From Oscillospiraceae bacterium (lineage in GTDB: Bacteria > Bacillota > Clostridia > Oscillospirales > Ruminococcaceae): a stretch of DNA of 34,489 bases. Made by a program: the position numbers and the translations under genes. The notes beneath the pieces are model-generated. The model was given only the letters and a program-made list of their open reading frames with translations. It was not told where the DNA came from and did not search any database. Below, one piece after another: positions 13,897 to 22,337 of this stretch (positions are counted from its first letter, which is position 1; the number at the start of each line of letters is the position of its first letter). The stretch spans positions 1 through 34,489 of the forward strand of contig CAAGEB010000151.1 of the NCBI GenBank assembly GCA_900768705.1, written 5' to 3'.

Positions 13897-14592
13897 TTAA
13901 TACGCCGCCACATAAATGGCACTGTCGTTCCAGAACGCGTCCTTGAACCATTGAGGAGCGTATAATGTGCTTATTCTTGCATTATTGACCGTTATCGGTG
14001 TACCGTTTGCGGCAGTCATGCTGAACCCGACGTTAAGCATCCATGTACTATACCAGAGTTCTCTGTTCACAGCTGTAATTCCGCTCCATTGGTTTATCTG
14101 TCCCATCCACCAGTACTCATAATTTTCGTTGCCTCCCCAGATAATTTCGCCCGTGGATACATTTTCTGCATAAGGCACAGGATAACGGCTGTCGTTTTGG
14201 GGGATTATTTTTATCCCAAGCTTTACATTGCCAATGTAAACTGCAGGAGCAGGCACAGTTTTGATTATCCTGTTGATACCGTTGATATTGGTAACAATGC
14301 CTGCTGCCGTTACGGGATTCCCATCGGGGTCAGTAACGGGATTTCCGCTGCTGTCTTTGATCTCAACAGTATGCTTGTCGGGATTTGTAAGCACGTCGAT
14401 TACCTGTTTCAGAATCCTGTTTTCCTCCTCATAGGTCGGAACGTTGACGTTCACGGGCGAATATCCGTCCGTACCGTCGGGAGCGGTGTATGTGCCGTTG
14501 GCGGTGACGGTGAGGGATTCGATGACGGGGGCGGATTTACCGCCTATCTGCAGCGCAACAAGCGAAGATACAGTATCGCCGCCGAACATCAT
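13897..14592 (-). CDS. Tail fibre/receptor-binding protein, 231 aa
   Basis: Residues about 24-52 contain the segment LTVTANGTYTAPDGTDGYSP followed by VNVNVP. That motif is widespread in Bacillota phage tail and surface proteins. A coiled region (EEENRILKQVIDVLTN) follows and then a beta-rich C-terminal half with many aromatic residues. This architecture suggests a trimeric fibre. It overlaps the preceding 81-aa gene by 4 bp. No reverse transcriptase or template repeat is nearby, so diversity generation is not indicated. Confidence 0.75.
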   Translation of the reverse strand: MMFGGDTVSSLVALQIGGKSAPVIESLTVTANGTYTAPDGTDGYSPVNVNVPTYEEENRILKQVIDVLTNPDKHTVEIKDSSGNPVTDPDGNPVTAAGIVTNINGINRIIKTVPAPAVYIGNVKLGIKIIPQNDSRYPVPYAENVSTGEIIWGGNENYEYWWMGQINQWSGITAVNRELWYSTWMLNVGFSMTAANGTPITVNNARISTLYAPQWFKDAFWNDSAIYVAAY

Positions 14593-14834
14593 GACGCCAC
14601 CTCCTCAAGGGTGACTGTGACATTTTCTCTGACATCGCCCGTCCCCGTTGTGGTAACAGTCAGCTTTGCCGACTTCGAGGGACCCGAAAAAACGGCATAG
14701 CTTTCGTTGTCGGAAACTCTTTCAACCTTGGTGGGGCGGACAAACGGTATATAGGTCTTGTACTCGCCCCAGCCGACCAGAATAAGAGGTACACCTTTTA
14801 TCGGCTGGCTGATTATAAAATCTGCAATAGTCAT
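14589..14834 (-). CDS. Small tail-associated protein, 81 aa
   Basis: The protein starts MTIADFIISQPIKGVPLILV and is beta-rich, ending with an Ig-like strand pattern (KLTVTTTGTGDVRENVTVTL). It sits between the baseplate-hub-like gene and the fibre gene, coupled to the latter by a 4-bp overlap. It is probably a minor tail-tip component. Confidence 0.65.
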   Translation of the reverse strand: MTIADFIISQPIKGVPLILVGWGEYKTYIPFVRPTKVERVSDNESYAVFSGPSKSAKLTVTTTGTGDVRENVTVTLEEVAS

Positions 14835-14845
14835 TGATATGCCTC

Positions 14846-15862
14846 CTATAGCTCAAGTCTGAATCCGCAGGACTTTTCGCTTACGAATAAGCCGCAGTCA
14901 CCGTATGATCTATCCAGCGACAGCTTGCCCGCGATCTTCCTGCTGTAAAGGTCCTGATATTCCGAAAAGCTGTTATCGGGAGCAGGAGCAGACAGAGATG
15001 CGATTATCCCCAGGTCCGTGAATGAAAAATCCTCATTAAGTATCGGCAGCAGCTTGCCATCATAAGATATGCAGTCGCCGATGTTGTAAAGCGTGTCGGT
15101 CAGCACCGAAGAGCATTCCCACCCGTAATAGGTGTAGCTGCCTCCGCCGCTCAGTATTTGCCCTGCAAGCTGTGATGCAATGTCCGCAGTAAGATAACGC
15201 CCCGAAAATCGCTCGGTGTTCTGCCATGCGGCACCCGTGGAGTATTCGGTGCCGTAGACCTCATCTTCCGCATAAATGCCCGATATGGTCTTTTCGCTGC
15301 TGATTTTGATATCCGAGCGGTCATTTTCAGAGATCTCGGTGCCCGATGATGCAGGGGAGAACGATACGCACGTCAGAGCATTTTCGTCGCTGCAGGACCA
15401 TATAGCCCCGTCCGCCTTGGCAAGCTCAAGCAAGATCTGCCTGCATGACTTCTCGGCAAAATCCAGATAGCAAAGCTGAGATATGCGCCCCGAGTATCCT
15501 CCCGAGGAAAATCCACACTGATGAGCAAGCGCCGATACTATCTGCGTTGTGGGATACCATCTCGCCGCGCCTGTGCTGTCAAACTGCTCATACGCCGAAT
15601 AATCAAAGGGCACATCAAGATTTTTACATCGGTCGTATGCGGTCACGTGATTGACGTTATTCTCAAACGACTGCTCTGTGATGATAAACGTCGGAAGCAG
15701 ATAGCCGTTAAATGTTATATCAGCACCCTCGGAAAGCGGATAATCCATATAGATATCGCAGGAAAATTCCGATGTCGCAATGCCGTAAAAGCCCTTGCCG
15801 TCGATACTGCGTGAAAGCCTGATGCCTGCCAGATCGCCCGCGGTGTATGTAACGCCGCCCAC
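14846..15862 (-). CDS. Tail tip / baseplate hub-like protein, 338 aa
   Basis: The sequence contains the hub/XkdQ-like pattern of a phage tail protein, with GVTYTAGDLAGIRLSRSIDG near the start. Its central part (SCRQILLELAKADGAIWSCS) resembles the embedded domain of gp27-type hub proteins. The GTG at 15862 has no good ribosome binding site. The frame is open upstream through residues NLTYSATV, so a non-ATG start (CTG near 15886) is possible, overlapping the previous gene slightly. Confidence 0.75.
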   Translation of the reverse strand: MGGVTYTAGDLAGIRLSRSIDGKGFYGIATSEFSCDIYMDYPLSEGADITFNGYLLPTFIITEQSFENNVNHVTAYDRCKNLDVPFDYSAYEQFDSTGAARWYPTTQIVSALAHQCGFSSGGYSGRISQLCYLDFAEKSCRQILLELAKADGAIWSCSDENALTCVSFSPASSGTEISENDRSDIKISSEKTISGIYAEDEVYGTEYSTGAAWQNTERFSGRYLTADIASQLAGQILSGGGSYTYYGWECSSVLTDTLYNIGDCISYDGKLLPILNEDFSFTDLGIIASLSAPAPDNSFSEYQDLYSRKIAGKLSLDRSYGDCGLFVSEKSCGFRLEL

Positions 15863-15881
15863 CGTTGCCGAGTACGTCAGG

Positions 15882-16268
15882 TTAAAGACCGTCGCCCTTG
15901 AGAGGGCAGGTCATGGACAGTGAAATATTCCAGTATGAGTTTGCATCGTCCGCTTCCGACTCCGCAAAAACGGGCACAGATTCAACGGACGGGCGCTCAA
16001 AAACAGTCACGATGTTATTCGGATTTTTATACTGTACCGTGACCGTGTCTGCATTGCACGCCGCCACAACAGCCGCGGCGGTGGCTTCGGGGAGATCATC
16101 AAAATCGGCGGACAGATCTATCTGCTCGCCTATGATCTGTCTGCGCTTAACGCCCTTGACATTGGTAAATTCCGCGCCAAAAACGGGAGAAGAGCGTATT
16201 CTTACGCCCTCCTGCTTAGTGACTCCCGACAGATCTACATTGCCTATTTTCAAAATTACCGCTGACAT
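15882..16268 (-). CDS. Small tail protein after the tape measure, 128 aa
   Basis: The ATG at 16268 (MSAVILKIGNVDLSGVTKQE) is chosen because GAGGAGG lies 9 bases upstream. The longer open frame overlaps the tape measure and is not protein-like. It is a beta-strand-rich protein in the position usually held by distal tail or tail-completion proteins. It is probably structural, joining tube and hub. Confidence 0.75.
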   Translation of the reverse strand: MSAVILKIGNVDLSGVTKQEGVRIRSSPVFGAEFTNVKGVKRRQIIGEQIDLSADFDDLPEATAAAVVAACNADTVTVQYKNPNNIVTVFERPSVESVPVFAESEADDANSYWNISLSMTCPLKGDGL

Positions 16269-16269
16269 A

Positions 16270-19209
16270 TCAGCCGCCTCCTCTCGTAGCAGTGCGTTTG
16301 TTTTCGTTATTGACCACCGTCGCGACATATTTTCCGTTAAGGTCCAATATTTTGTATGTACCGGACGAATTTGATACAAACGGTGATTTTTTTGAGGAAT
16401 CCGAATTCTCCGACATTTCAGCCGCGTAGTCTCTGCGAACATATGTGCTTTCGTTGGCAGCGGAAGCATTTGCGGCTTTTACCTGAGCCGATACCTCCGC
16501 AGTGTATTCGTCATCGAAAACACCGTCGAATGCAGTTTCCCAATTTTCTCGGAATGCCGTCATGAAACTTTCCCCGAAGAGGTTTCCGGCTTCTGTTCCA
16601 AGAGCGGAAAAATCCTCCGATTTCTCTGTCACCATGTTCGCGATGATGTTGCTGTAAGCCTCGTCATTTTCAAAGCCTTTGGAAAGCCTGCTCAGCTTGT
16701 CGGGAGAGTGCAAAAGCTCATTGGCATAATACAGCGCGTCCTCGGGGTCAGCTTTGAGCAGCTGGCTGATGATCTCATCGGGAGTGTTTTTCTCCATCAG
16801 CTCCGCTATTTTTGATGTGAGCTTCTTTTTGGCAGCTATCTTTTTTTCAAAATCCTCAATATTTATACTGCGGTTTTTGGATTTTTCCCCCGTGCGCTTG
16901 TCCGTTTCTTCCGAGCTTTGGAAAATATCTCCGCCCAGAGCCATGCTGTCGGCAAGACTATCGCGGGATTTTACAACGGATTCGTAAGCCTTTTCAAGGG
17001 CGTTTTTCTGCTTTTCGGCAGAGTCCTTGATTTCCTCCTCGGCTGCCTCGTCCGATTTTTTCTGCTCCTGCAGGAGCTTGAGGTTATATTCTTTGTAAAC
17101 GTCGGAGTTGTGGTCGAGGGTCTCAATAAACGCCCGTTCCTGCTCCAAAAGCCATGAATCGTCATATCCATTTTCAAGCTGTTCCGTTTCAAGGTCGCGG
17201 AATTTCTCCTGCACGGCGGTTTTCAGATTGCTTTCCGCTTCCTTTGCAGCTGATTTGGCAGAATTGGCTTCGGCTTCAACCGCCTTTTCATAATGGCTCT
17301 TGGTCTGCGAATAGTAATCTATCCACGCCTGATCTTCTTCGTTGCGGTTTGCTTCAAGGAGAGCCAGCCTGTCAGCCCAATAAGCCTTTTCACTCGAATA
17401 ATTTCCGAGATCATAAGCGTTATCGATTTTGGTAATGGCTTCTTTCAGCTCGTCTCCCGTAAGCAGGAGCTTTGCCGTTTCTTCCTCGGTCGATTCGGCT
17501 ATTACTTCTCCTGCAACTCCAAAATGCTTTCTTGCGTTTTCCTCAGCCCTCTTAGCCGCTTCTTCCGAAACAGACCCCGTAAGAGATGTTTCGGAGTTTA
17601 TCTTATCGCGAAGTTCCTGTTGTGCTTCCGCAAGGCGTCTCTCAGCCTCTTCCTGTGATCCTAAGACCTCATAGCCGTCTGCTTTTGCTTCCGCATCGGC
17701 AATATTGCGAAACATAGTATTCATCGCTTCGGACCAATCAAAATTTATTATACCGTCTGCGATGCCCTCACATATGCTCGTGACAATCGTTTGAGCAGGT
17801 TCGTCGGGGAACTCTTTTGCTTCACTTGTAAGACTTGCACCTAAATCAATTATGATTTTAGGTACAGCTTCAAGCAGAGTAGGGATAGAATTTACAAGCC
17901 CCTCAGTGAGAGCTTTTATCAGTGCAAAAGCAGCATTTACAATATCATCTGTGCGGCTTGCAATTCCGTCAACAATTTCACTTACAGCCTCAACCGCCGC
18001 AGGAATAAGCACTGGGAGATTGGAGGAAATGCCCGTTGCCAGCGCCGTAACAATATCCACAGCACCCTGAGTGATGATATCCGCATTGTCAAGGATAGCC
18101 GTAATAAGCGCCGTGCAAAGGTCGGCAGCCTTGGAAGCGAGATTAGGCACCGCAGAAACAAGTCCCGAAAGCAGCGTGTCAATTATCTCGTCTGCATTTT
18201 CGGTAACTATCGGGATAGCCGTATCCGCAACGGAAGAAAGAGTGTCCATAAGCGCCGAAATAAGATTATTCGCCCCTTCAAGCACACCCGGGAGCATCTT
18301 TTCAAGCGTTTCGGGAATAAGCGGCAGCAGATTTTCCGCCAGCTCCGTAATGCCCGTTGCCATCTGCGGCAATACCGCCATAATACGCGGCATGAGGTTG
18401 TCGGAAACATTCAGAATGCTGTCCACAAGATTTGAAACAAGCTCGTCAAAATCCTGTGTCGGGTCAGCCATACCCGTGAGAAGATTTTGCCACGCTGCCT
18501 GCATACTTGCCATTGAGCCTGCAAGGGTTTCTGCTCCTTCCGCCTGTGCATATCCCGATAACCCCTGCATTTCGATGTAATCAACAAGAGCATTCTGACA
18601 GTCCGCAAGGTTGTCAATGGTGTAATTAGTGGCTTCTCCATGCGCCGCCTTATAAGCGTTTACCTTGTCGATAAGCTCCTGAAATCCCTCTTTTGTGGGA
18701 GCAATGCCTATCTGTAGGTTATCGAGCATCGTATAGTTGTTCTTCATAATGCCATTAAAAGCATTCCGGACATTTTCGGCAGTGTTGCCCGTAGCCGCAA
18801 CAATATCCGCTTCGGCAGTTACTATCCTGTCCGCAAGCTTTGCTGCAGCAAGTTCGTCACCGCCTAAAGCCGTTTTAAGTCCGACAGCAAACCCGTTTAC
18901 CTGTTCAAGGTAATCGTTTTGTGACATCTGCACATCTTTAAACGCTGTTTTTGCTTTTTCGGCAATAAAATCATAGGCATCACCGAACATAAGCTTTGCA
19001 CCGCCTGCAAGCTGTTCATATTCCGCATAGCTTTCGATAGCTGTTTTTGAAAGTGCCGAAACAGCGGTCGCAGCCGCAGCGGTAGCCGCAAGAGCCGCAT
19101 TTGATATCGCACTCAGAGCCTTTGAAGCCGTATTTCCTACGTTGCCCATAACTTTTTTAAACTGAGTATCGTCGCCTAAAACACGGTAAACAATTTCACC
19201 GACCGTCAA
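16270..19209 (-). CDS. Tail tape measure protein, 979 aa
   Basis: This is the longest gene of the window. It has a TTG start with GGGGTGAG at the correct distance. The N-terminal region is alanine-rich, with VYRVLGDDTQFKKVMGNV at the start. Residues about 245-490 form repeated hydrophobic amphipathic helices (ENLLPLIPETLEKMLPGVLE). A long charged coiled coil covers 510-850. By the usual rule of about 1.5 angstrom per residue the tail would be near 145 nm. No lytic transglycosylase or peptidase motif is visible. Confidence 0.95.
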   Translation of the reverse strand: MTVGEIVYRVLGDDTQFKKVMGNVGNTASKALSAISNAALAATAAAATAVSALSKTAIESYAEYEQLAGGAKLMFGDAYDFIAEKAKTAFKDVQMSQNDYLEQVNGFAVGLKTALGGDELAAAKLADRIVTAEADIVAATGNTAENVRNAFNGIMKNNYTMLDNLQIGIAPTKEGFQELIDKVNAYKAAHGEATNYTIDNLADCQNALVDYIEMQGLSGYAQAEGAETLAGSMASMQAAWQNLLTGMADPTQDFDELVSNLVDSILNVSDNLMPRIMAVLPQMATGITELAENLLPLIPETLEKMLPGVLEGANNLISALMDTLSSVADTAIPIVTENADEIIDTLLSGLVSAVPNLASKAADLCTALITAILDNADIITQGAVDIVTALATGISSNLPVLIPAAVEAVSEIVDGIASRTDDIVNAAFALIKALTEGLVNSIPTLLEAVPKIIIDLGASLTSEAKEFPDEPAQTIVTSICEGIADGIINFDWSEAMNTMFRNIADAEAKADGYEVLGSQEEAERRLAEAQQELRDKINSETSLTGSVSEEAAKRAEENARKHFGVAGEVIAESTEEETAKLLLTGDELKEAITKIDNAYDLGNYSSEKAYWADRLALLEANRNEEDQAWIDYYSQTKSHYEKAVEAEANSAKSAAKEAESNLKTAVQEKFRDLETEQLENGYDDSWLLEQERAFIETLDHNSDVYKEYNLKLLQEQKKSDEAAEEEIKDSAEKQKNALEKAYESVVKSRDSLADSMALGGDIFQSSEETDKRTGEKSKNRSINIEDFEKKIAAKKKLTSKIAELMEKNTPDEIISQLLKADPEDALYYANELLHSPDKLSRLSKGFENDEAYSNIIANMVTEKSEDFSALGTEAGNLFGESFMTAFRENWETAFDGVFDDEYTAEVSAQVKAANASAANESTYVRRDYAAEMSENSDSSKKSPFVSNSSGTYKILDLNGKYVATVVNNENKRTATRGGG

Positions 19210-19820
19210 TCATTCTCACCCCTTTTCTGTCTTGCTTCGCAGTGAATGCGTTCGATCTCCGCAAGCATAGCATTATCTCTCTCTGCCACGTTTTTAAATC
19301 TCTGCTGTCTTTTCCGTTTCAGGGCAAAAATGCCCTTGAGCCTTTGCACCCTTGCCTTTTCCGCTGTCGATTTGATGTCTTTCAGACTTTCCGACCTTAT
19401 GCCGATTATCCGCTTGAGCCTGCATTCATCGGGCAGACCACGGAACAGAGCGCAGAAATCGTACCAATGCAGCTTTGCGGTATTAAGGTCAATGCCGTAT
19501 TCGGACAGGAAAGCTGCATAAAAATACACTTCGTCCTCCTCAAAGTCAAAGCAAGGCTCGGGATTTTCCATAGCTGAGGATTTTTTTTTGCCTTTTGGAG
19601 CAAGCCCCGAAATGTAAAAATCATTCATAGCTTTTGCTGCAGATTTTTCCGAAACGCCTTCGGGCAGTCCTGCAAAGAAAAAACGTGAAGCAACGATTTT
19701 TAGGCGCTTTTCATCACTTTGCTCAATAGCTTCCGAGTATTCGCACATAATGCGGAAATCGGGGTCAACAGGAGTTTTTTCTCCGTCTATTATTATAATT
19801 CTTGGCTTTGCGCTGAACAT
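19206..19820 (-). CDS. Gp15-like tail assembly protein, 204 aa
   Basis: The ATG at 19820 follows AGGTGA and gives MFSAKPRIIIIDGEKTPVDP. The sequence matches the A118-type bacteriophage Gp15 family, a tail-assembly chaperone-like protein encoded just before the tape measure. HWYDFCALFRGLP and RIIGIRSESLK are the family-like stretches. Its 5' end overlaps the previous gene by 56 bases in another frame, so part of the product might also come from ribosomal frameshifting. Confidence 0.85.
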   Translation of the reverse strand: MFSAKPRIIIIDGEKTPVDPDFRIMCEYSEAIEQSDEKRLKIVASRFFFAGLPEGVSEKSAAKAMNDFYISGLAPKGKKKSSAMENPEPCFDFEEDEVYFYAAFLSEYGIDLNTAKLHWYDFCALFRGLPDECRLKRIIGIRSESLKDIKSTAEKARVQRLKGIFALKRKRQQRFKNVAERDNAMLAEIERIHCEARQKRGEND

Positions 19821-20136
19821 TGCATTCACCTGCAATTCTGCCGAAAAAGGCTGTTATCTCGTCATAGATGTATTTCAGTACGGAATATCTTTCCATAGCG
19901 TCGGGAAAACGACCGAAGAATATCTTTTCAGCCGCGCCATTGCCGAGAATGCCGTCGATAGCACTGTCAAAAGCGGCGCAGATCTTTTCATTATCGTCGA
20001 TGCCGCTGTTATGCATATCCGCCAATATTTCTTTGGAAGAGTTCAGGTTTTCAACGAGTGCTTTCTGGAAGAGCACTCTGTATTTCACGTCCTCTATCTC
20101 GATAACGCAAATCCTGTCATTAAATTTAAAACCCAT
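19765..20136 (-). CDS. Tail assembly chaperone, 123 aa
   Basis: The protein starts MGFKFNDRICVIEIEDVKYR and carries an acidic helical middle (NEKICAAFDSAIDGILGN). Its place between the major tail protein and Gp15 is that of the G-type chaperone that coats the tape measure. Its end carries a run AGA AAA AAC two codons before the stop, inside the overlap with Gp15. That is a slippery-type sequence. Confidence 0.8.
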   Translation of the reverse strand: MGFKFNDRICVIEIEDVKYRVLFQKALVENLNSSKEILADMHNSGIDDNEKICAAFDSAIDGILGNGAAEKIFFGRFPDAMERYSVLKYIYDEITAFFGRIAGECNVQRKAKNYNNRRRKNSC

Positions 20137-20160
20137 AATATAACCTCCGTTTCAAATAAA

Positions 20161-20195
20161 AATGCGGTACACAGATCAACTCCGCATACCGCATT
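20161..20195 (-). terminator. Terminator or attenuator after the major tail protein
   Basis: AATGCGGTA (20161-20169) and TACCGCATT (20187-20195) form a perfect 9-bp stem with a 17-base loop. On the minus strand it is followed by TTTATTTG. It probably lowers expression of the tape measure and later genes relative to the abundant tube protein. Confidence 0.8.
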
Positions 20196-20205
20196 TATTA
20201 TGATT

Positions 20206-20892
20206 TTAACTCTCGGGCGAATCGGCTTCGGTTGAAGCAGCGTTCTTTGAATAATACTTGTCCTTTGCCCATTCGGGAGCAGAGCCGCCTTCCGCAGCCG
20301 TTACAGCCACAAAAGCGCCGTTTGAGCGCGTGAAACAGCTTGCGTACTTAGTGCTCCAATCGTTAGGTGCTTCAGTGGTAAGAGCGTATCCGCCGAAGCC
20401 CTGATAATTCAGCTCTGCAGGATCCTCACCCGACTTCTTGATGCTGCCGCCGATAGAGAGATTCTCCTCAGGAGCGCCCGAACCGTCATCGGAGATAATA
20501 AGCGTGCCTTTGCCGATCTCACCCTCGCCCGTAAGCATATTGATGATAGCGTATCTTACAATTGACTTCTGACCCTTTGCATACTTCATTTCATGAGATA
20601 CGGCAAAGTCCTGGAATTCATCGCCCTTGTATCTCTCCGCCTTGAAATCAACAGTGCGCTGGTTGCCTGTCTTGATAGTTGACTCGCCGTGAATGTAATA
20701 GGAAGAGGTCTTTTCCTTAGGATTAAGGGAAGAACTTTTATCAGTAAATCCCATGTACGCAACAGCGAAATCGTCAACATCTGAATTCTGATCGGGAGAG
20801 ATGTCAACAGCCAGCACCATCTGGTCTGTAGTGATCCAGCCCTTAAAATCGGGGTCTGTGGTAACATTCGCAAAAAGTTCTTTGAGTTTCAT
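20206..20892 (-). CDS. Major tail (tube) protein, 228 aa
   Basis: The protein starts MKLKELFANVTTDPDFKGWI and has the phi13/TP901-like tail tube pattern. A beta-rich core includes TVDFKAERYKGDEFQDF, a segment typical of phage major tail proteins. It ends in a Ser/Glu-rich tail. Its place between the four connector proteins and the chaperones, and the terminator directly after it, fit a high-copy structural protein. Confidence 0.85.
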   Translation of the reverse strand: MKLKELFANVTTDPDFKGWITTDQMVLAVDISPDQNSDVDDFAVAYMGFTDKSSSLNPKEKTSSYYIHGESTIKTGNQRTVDFKAERYKGDEFQDFAVSHEMKYAKGQKSIVRYAIINMLTGEGEIGKGTLIISDDGSGAPEENLSIGGSIKKSGEDPAELNYQGFGGYALTTEAPNDWSTKYASCFTRSNGAFVAVTAAEGGSAPEWAKDKYYSKNAASTEADSPES

Positions 20893-20896
20893 ACAA

Positions 20897-21274
20897 TCAT
20901 CCTTTCGTGTAAAAAGTAAATTCTATACTTGATGTGTATATCCAGTAATGCTCATTGTGCATAGTCGGAGCAGGCAGTGAGTTTATCTTTACGGACGGAT
21001 GAAAGATGCCCGGAATAACAGGCTTTGCACCCTCAAGCGCCTCGCCTATAGAGCAGAGCTTATCCACAAGCGCTTTCTGGTCTTTGTTTTCACCCATTGC
21101 TGAGATAGAAAATATAAGCGACTGCATAGAGTTGCCGCCGTAGTATTTTTTCAATACCTTGTTGCCTGCATAAATGATCGCCGTCTCTCCGGGAGCCGTA
21201 ACAACACCAACACTGTCAATCCCGCCTATCTCTTTGAGTGCTTCCGCAATGTCCGTGTAAATATTTCCGTTCAT
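20897..21274 (-). CDS. Minor capsid 3-like / tail terminator protein, 125 aa
   Basis: The start is ATG 21274 (MNGNIYTDIAEALKEIGGID), with AAGGAGATGAACAA before it. A longer frame upstream overlaps its neighbour and is not used. It resembles the A118-type minor capsid family PF12691, which occupies the tail-terminator position. It overlaps the preceding gene by 4 bp. Confidence 0.75.
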   Translation of the reverse strand: MNGNIYTDIAEALKEIGGIDSVGVVTAPGETAIIYAGNKVLKKYYGGNSMQSLIFSISAMGENKDQKALVDKLCSIGEALEGAKPVIPGIFHPSVKINSLPAPTMHNEHYWIYTSSIEFTFYTKG

Positions 21275-21618
21275 TTGTTCATCTCCTTGCGGTGAGCGTT
21301 CGCGAATATCTGTTCCCACCGGTCTTTATGATTCGTTTCAGCCTTGCCGCACCATTCGGGAGAAGCGTTAGGATTTTTATCCTTACGCGTTCCGGGAAAA
21401 GTGTATTGAAATTCAGCATAAGGCGTGACCCATTTCAGCACACCGCCGTTTATATCGCTATGAATCAATGAAGATTTTATCAGTGAATCCATATCCTGCT
21501 TGCAGTAATAGTTGCAGTCTTTAAGAGCCTGCTCGGCAGTGGCGGCAATGGCACTTTCCATGGCTTTGTCCGCTGTAAGGGAAAGCTCAGCATCGCGGAT
21601 TTCAACTTCAACCTTCAC
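21271..21618 (-). CDS. Minor capsid 2-like head-tail connector, 115 aa
   Basis: The protein begins MKVEVEIRDAELSLTADKAM and includes LKWVTPYAEFQYTFPG and GKAETNHKDRWEQIF. These are signature stretches of the PF11114-type (HK97 gp10-like) neck protein. It is coupled by 4-bp overlaps on both sides. It acts at the neck between head closure and the tail tube. Confidence 0.8.
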   Translation of the reverse strand: MKVEVEIRDAELSLTADKAMESAIAATAEQALKDCNYYCKQDMDSLIKSSLIHSDINGGVLKWVTPYAEFQYTFPGTRKDKNPNASPEWCGKAETNHKDRWEQIFANAHRKEMNK

Positions 21619-21956
21619 GCCAAAGCCACCTCCAGATGATGGACTCTGTCGGTATCGGCATAAAAGGTATCAATCCGCTGTATAACATAATCCTTGCCGT
21701 CAAAGCGTATTATGTCTCCCGTTTCAAAGGAAACATTCTGCGGAGAACTGTTCACCGCATCGAAAATCAGCTTTGCCGATACCTCGGGGATATCACCCGA
21801 CAGACTGAACCGCTGCGAATGGCACGGCTGAATGCGCACGTGTTCAAGAATGGTTTCAACGGTTTTCCCCGAGCCGCCCCACCCGTCCGATGACAGCTTT
21901 TCGATGAGTGTGCAGGTGTGGGGGAGCAGATATCGAGGGATAGGTGTTATCACCAT
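21615..21956 (-). CDS. Minor capsid 1-like head closure protein, 113 aa
   Basis: The ATG at 21956 lies 6 bases after GGGGGTG. The product starts MVITPIPRYLLPHTCTLIEK, the PRYLLPHT opening being typical of PF10665-type minor capsid 1 proteins. It has a beta-barrel-like pattern (GDIIRFDGKDYVIQRIDTFY). It overlaps the preceding connector gene by 7 bp. Confidence 0.8.
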   Translation of the reverse strand: MVITPIPRYLLPHTCTLIEKLSSDGWGGSGKTVETILEHVRIQPCHSQRFSLSGDIPEVSAKLIFDAVNSSPQNVSFETGDIIRFDGKDYVIQRIDTFYADTDRVHHLEVALA

Positions 21957-22324
21957 GCCGCACACCCCCGATAAAGCAGTCCGCCGCGCTCAAGATAGGA
22001 TTCCGCAGAAGAGGATATCCCTCTTGCCCTGAGACTGCCGCCATTACCGGAAGAACCGCCCTGAGACATCGAGAACGAGCCCACAGTGAACGATTGAGCA
22101 GTGCCCGAGGTGTTACTCTCCCACGCTTCAACACCGCCGCACAAGCCGATATACTCTGCCTGTGCGCATACCGCAAAATCATACTGCCGCTGCTGGAAAT
22201 CGCTCTCGGGTGTTACGGTTATCGCATTTTCGACAGCACGCTCGGCGCGGATAAGCAGACGGTTGATATCGCTGTACTCCGCGCCGCCGTATATATCCTT
22301 GTAAAATGTTAAATCAACCGCCAT
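21950..22324 (-). CDS. Head-tail connector (gp6-like adaptor), 124 aa
   Basis: The protein begins MAVDLTFYKDIYGGAEYSDI. A helical part (LLIRAERAVENAITVTPESD) is followed by a serine/glycine-rich loop. It is placed directly after the major capsid gene, where the portal-binding adaptor is encoded in A118/SPP1-like phages. Confidence 0.8.
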   Translation of the reverse strand: MAVDLTFYKDIYGGAEYSDINRLLIRAERAVENAITVTPESDFQQRQYDFAVCAQAEYIGLCGGVEAWESNTSGTAQSFTVGSFSMSQGGSSGNGGSLRARGISSSAESYLERGGLLYRGCAAW

Positions 22325-22337
22325 AGCTTACACCGCC

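Noticed and set aside
13111..14592. Diversity-generating retroelement acting on tail fibre genes
   Set aside because: No reverse transcriptase and no template/variable repeat pair were found anywhere in the window.
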